From contig NZ_VTTO01000005.1 in the NCBI RefSeq assembly GCF_008364825.1, forward strand, positions 286,689-350,688: a stretch of 64,000 bases of DNA, given 5' to 3'. A program made the translations under genes and the position numbers. Positions 62,835 to 64,000 of this stretch are shown piece by piece. The notes beneath the pieces are model-generated. The model did no database searches. It worked only from the letters and a program-made list of their open reading frames with translations, and was not told the origin of the DNA. Numbering within the stretch: position 1 is the stretch's first letter; each line of letters begins with the position of its first letter. The stretch comes from Azospirillum sp. B21. Lineage in GTDB: Bacteria > Pseudomonadota > Alphaproteobacteria > Azospirillales > Azospirillaceae.

Positions 62835-62914
62835 CCACCCTACCCCTCCCCCGCTGGGCGGGGGAGGGAACAAGCGCTTGAGGGGGAGGGTGGCGGCAGT
62901 CCCTCCCCCGCCCA
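62835..62914. repeat. GC-rich palindromic repeats after the small hypothetical gene
   Basis: A palindrome at 62844-62869 (CCCCTCCCCCG/CGGGGGAGGG arms) and a half unit at 62901-62914 in the convergent gap with the CBS-domain gene. Composition and arms match the other intergenic palindromes. It might terminate transcription from both sides, although there is no T-run. The remainder of the gap to 63022 has no gene. Confidence 0.6.
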
Positions 62915-63022
62915 ACTCTCGCACAAAGCAGAGCTTTGTGCTGACGCGGCAGGCGGACCATAGGTCCGCTGAGAGCGGGCGAGGGTAGGTGGGAGTCTGG
63001 CGTCGCAAAACGCCGACCCCCC

Positions 63023-64000
63023 TCACCCCTCCGAAATCTCCGGGTTCAGCTGGATCAGCACCTTGTCGATGCGGCGGCCGTCCATGTCGACGACCTCGAA
63101 ACGGATGCCGTTCCAGAACAGATGCTCCGCCGCGGTCGGAATATGGCCGAAATGATCGAGGAGGAAGCCGGCGATGGTGTGGAAATCGCCCTCCCCCTTC
63201 ATGTTCTTGACGCCGACTAGAGCCTCGACCTCCTCCACCGGGGTCATGCCGTCGACCAGCCAGCTGCCGTCCTCGCGCTGGATGGCGGCGGCCTCGCCCT
63301 CGTGGGTGCTGTCGGGCAGTTCGCCGGCGATGGCCTCCAGGATGTCGGTCATGGTGACCAAACCCTCGACGCTGCCATATTCGTCCACCACGATCGCCAT
63401 GTGGACGCTGGCCTGCTTGAACAGGTCGAGAAGGCGGAAGACCGGCGTGCCGTCATGGACGACCAGCGGCTGGACCATTGCCGCCTTCAGGTCGAAGGCG
63501 ATGCCGTTCAGCGACTGGTCGAGCAGGGCCTTGGCGGCCACCACGCCCTGCAACTCGTCCACATCGCCGCGGCAGACCGGGAAGCGGGAATAGCCGCTAT
63601 CGCAGATCTCGCGGCCGACCATTTCCGGCGTGTCGTCGATGTCCAGCCAGATCAGGTCGGGGCGCGGGGTCATGATCGAGCGCACCGTCCGGTCTGACAG
63701 GTGCATCACGCCCTCGATCATCTGGCGTTCGGCCGGCTCGAAGACACCGCTCTGGGTGCCTTCGGCGATGAGGGTCTTGACCTCCTCCTCCGTCACCGTC
63801 TGCTCGCGCGAGGTCGGCAGGCGCAGAAGCTTCAACACCGCGTCGCTCGACACGCCCAGCAGCCAAACCACCGGGGCGGACACGCGCGCGATCGTCCGCA
63901 TCGGCGCGGCCACCAGGGCGGCGATGCGCTCCGCCGAGATCAGCGCCACGCGCTTGGGCACCAGTTCGCCGATGATCAGCGAGAAATAGGTGATGGCGGC
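63023..64000 (-). CDS. CNNM/CBS-domain membrane protein, CorC/TlyC-like (5' truncated)
   Basis: 325 residues visible; the frame is open through 64000, so the N-terminal membrane part starts outside the window. The visible start AAITYFSLIIGELVPKRVAL is the end of a CNNM (DUF21) transmembrane domain. Two CBS domains follow (about 95-225, MTPRPDLIWLDIDDTPEMVG and MAIVVDEYGSVEGLVTMTDILEAI), and a CorC_HlyC domain ends the protein (DGSWLVDGMTPVEEVEALVG...FEVVDMDGRRIDKVLIQ). These proteins are thought to export or regulate magnesium or cobalt, although they are commonly labelled hemolysin. No role in hemolysis should be assumed. Confidence 0.9.
   Translation of the reverse strand, partial: AAITYFSLIIGELVPKRVALISAERIAALVAAPMRTIARVSAPVVWLLGVSSDAVLKLLRLPTSREQTVTEEEVKTLIAEGTQSGVFEPAERQMIEGVMHLSDRTVRSIMTPRPDLIWLDIDDTPEMVGREICDSGYSRFPVCRGDVDELQGVVAAKALLDQSLNGIAFDLKAAMVQPLVVHDGTPVFRLLDLFKQASVHMAIVVDEYGSVEGLVTMTDILEAIAGELPDSTHEGEAAAIQREDGSWLVDGMTPVEEVEALVGVKNMKGEGDFHTIAGFLLDHFGHIPTAAEHLFWNGIRFEVVDMDGRRIDKVLIQLNPEISEG

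Noticed and set aside
63023..64000. Hemolysin function for the CNNM/CBS protein
   Set aside because: The hemolysin label in this family is historical; domains indicate a membrane ion-transport or regulation role.

Overview
The window is 64 kb of very GC-rich DNA with dense, often ATGA-overlapping operons. The gene content fits an Azospirillum-like member of the Alphaproteobacteria (Rhodospirillales): a PQQ-dehydrogenase-associated ABC system, a Che3/Wsp-like chemosensory cluster, the N-acetylglutaminylglutamine (NAGGN) osmolyte trio, a BLUF photoreceptor and a PaoABC-type molybdenum oxidoreductase. The taxonomic assignment is inference from gene content and style only. No rRNA, tRNA, CRISPR array or transposase was seen.

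Layout. 1-2.3 kb (+): the end of a PQQ-associated beta-propeller gene and its two-gene ABC transporter. 2.3-7.6 kb (-): an alkylation/DNA-repair group, with an Mfd-family translocase, Ada, and a 2OG-Fe(II) oxygenase overlapping ada. 7.7-22.9 kb (-): a surface-polysaccharide/secretion region. It holds a type I secretion ABC protein and membrane fusion protein, a strong terminator, a 19-repeat RTX protein, then an overlapping run of glycosyltransferases, a methyltransferase, a pyruvyltransferase-like protein and a tail-anchored protein. One of the two large GT2-like proteins has lost its catalytic acidic residues. 23.4-31.1 kb: galE, a MarR regulator, a DUF2336 protein, a NIT-ANTAR regulator (-), an FMN-dependent 2-hydroxyacid (lactate) dehydrogenase, and an unstudied nucleotidyltransferase/metallophosphoesterase pair.

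31.7-42.6 kb: after a MaoC-like dehydratase (-) comes the chemosensory operon cheW-cheR(TPR)-cheW-MCP-cheA(REC)-cheB-dual REC protein-hybrid kinase (+). The order resembles Wsp/Che3 systems that control functions other than swimming, but the output regulator carries no GGDEF domain. 42.6-49.9 kb (-): BLUF protein, MscS channel with a cNMP-binding domain, then the NAGGN amidotransferase, synthetase and M42 peptidase, an osmotic-adaptation block. 50-53 kb (-): a TPP-dependent oxidase/decarboxylase, a GFA-fold protein and an extensin-like protein. 53.3-57.1 kb (+): paoABC. 57.2-57.5 kb: a composite inverted-repeat element. 57.5-61.9 kb (-): a very large NCS1-permease/hybrid histidine kinase overlapping its LuxR-type response regulator. 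62.0-64.0 kb: DUF1636 protein, a small hypothetical protein, and a truncated CNNM/CBS (CorC/TlyC-like) protein running off the right edge.

Intergenic spaces repeatedly contain GC-rich palindromes of one family, including two clearly related elements made of 38-nt inverted arms around a CCGGC/GCCGG hairpin (27699-27814 and 57293-57405). The most promising under-described items are the permease-kinase with its cysteine cluster beside the Mo-oxidase, the NTase/phosphoesterase pair, the inactive-looking glycosyltransferase paralog, and the ada-linked oxygenase.
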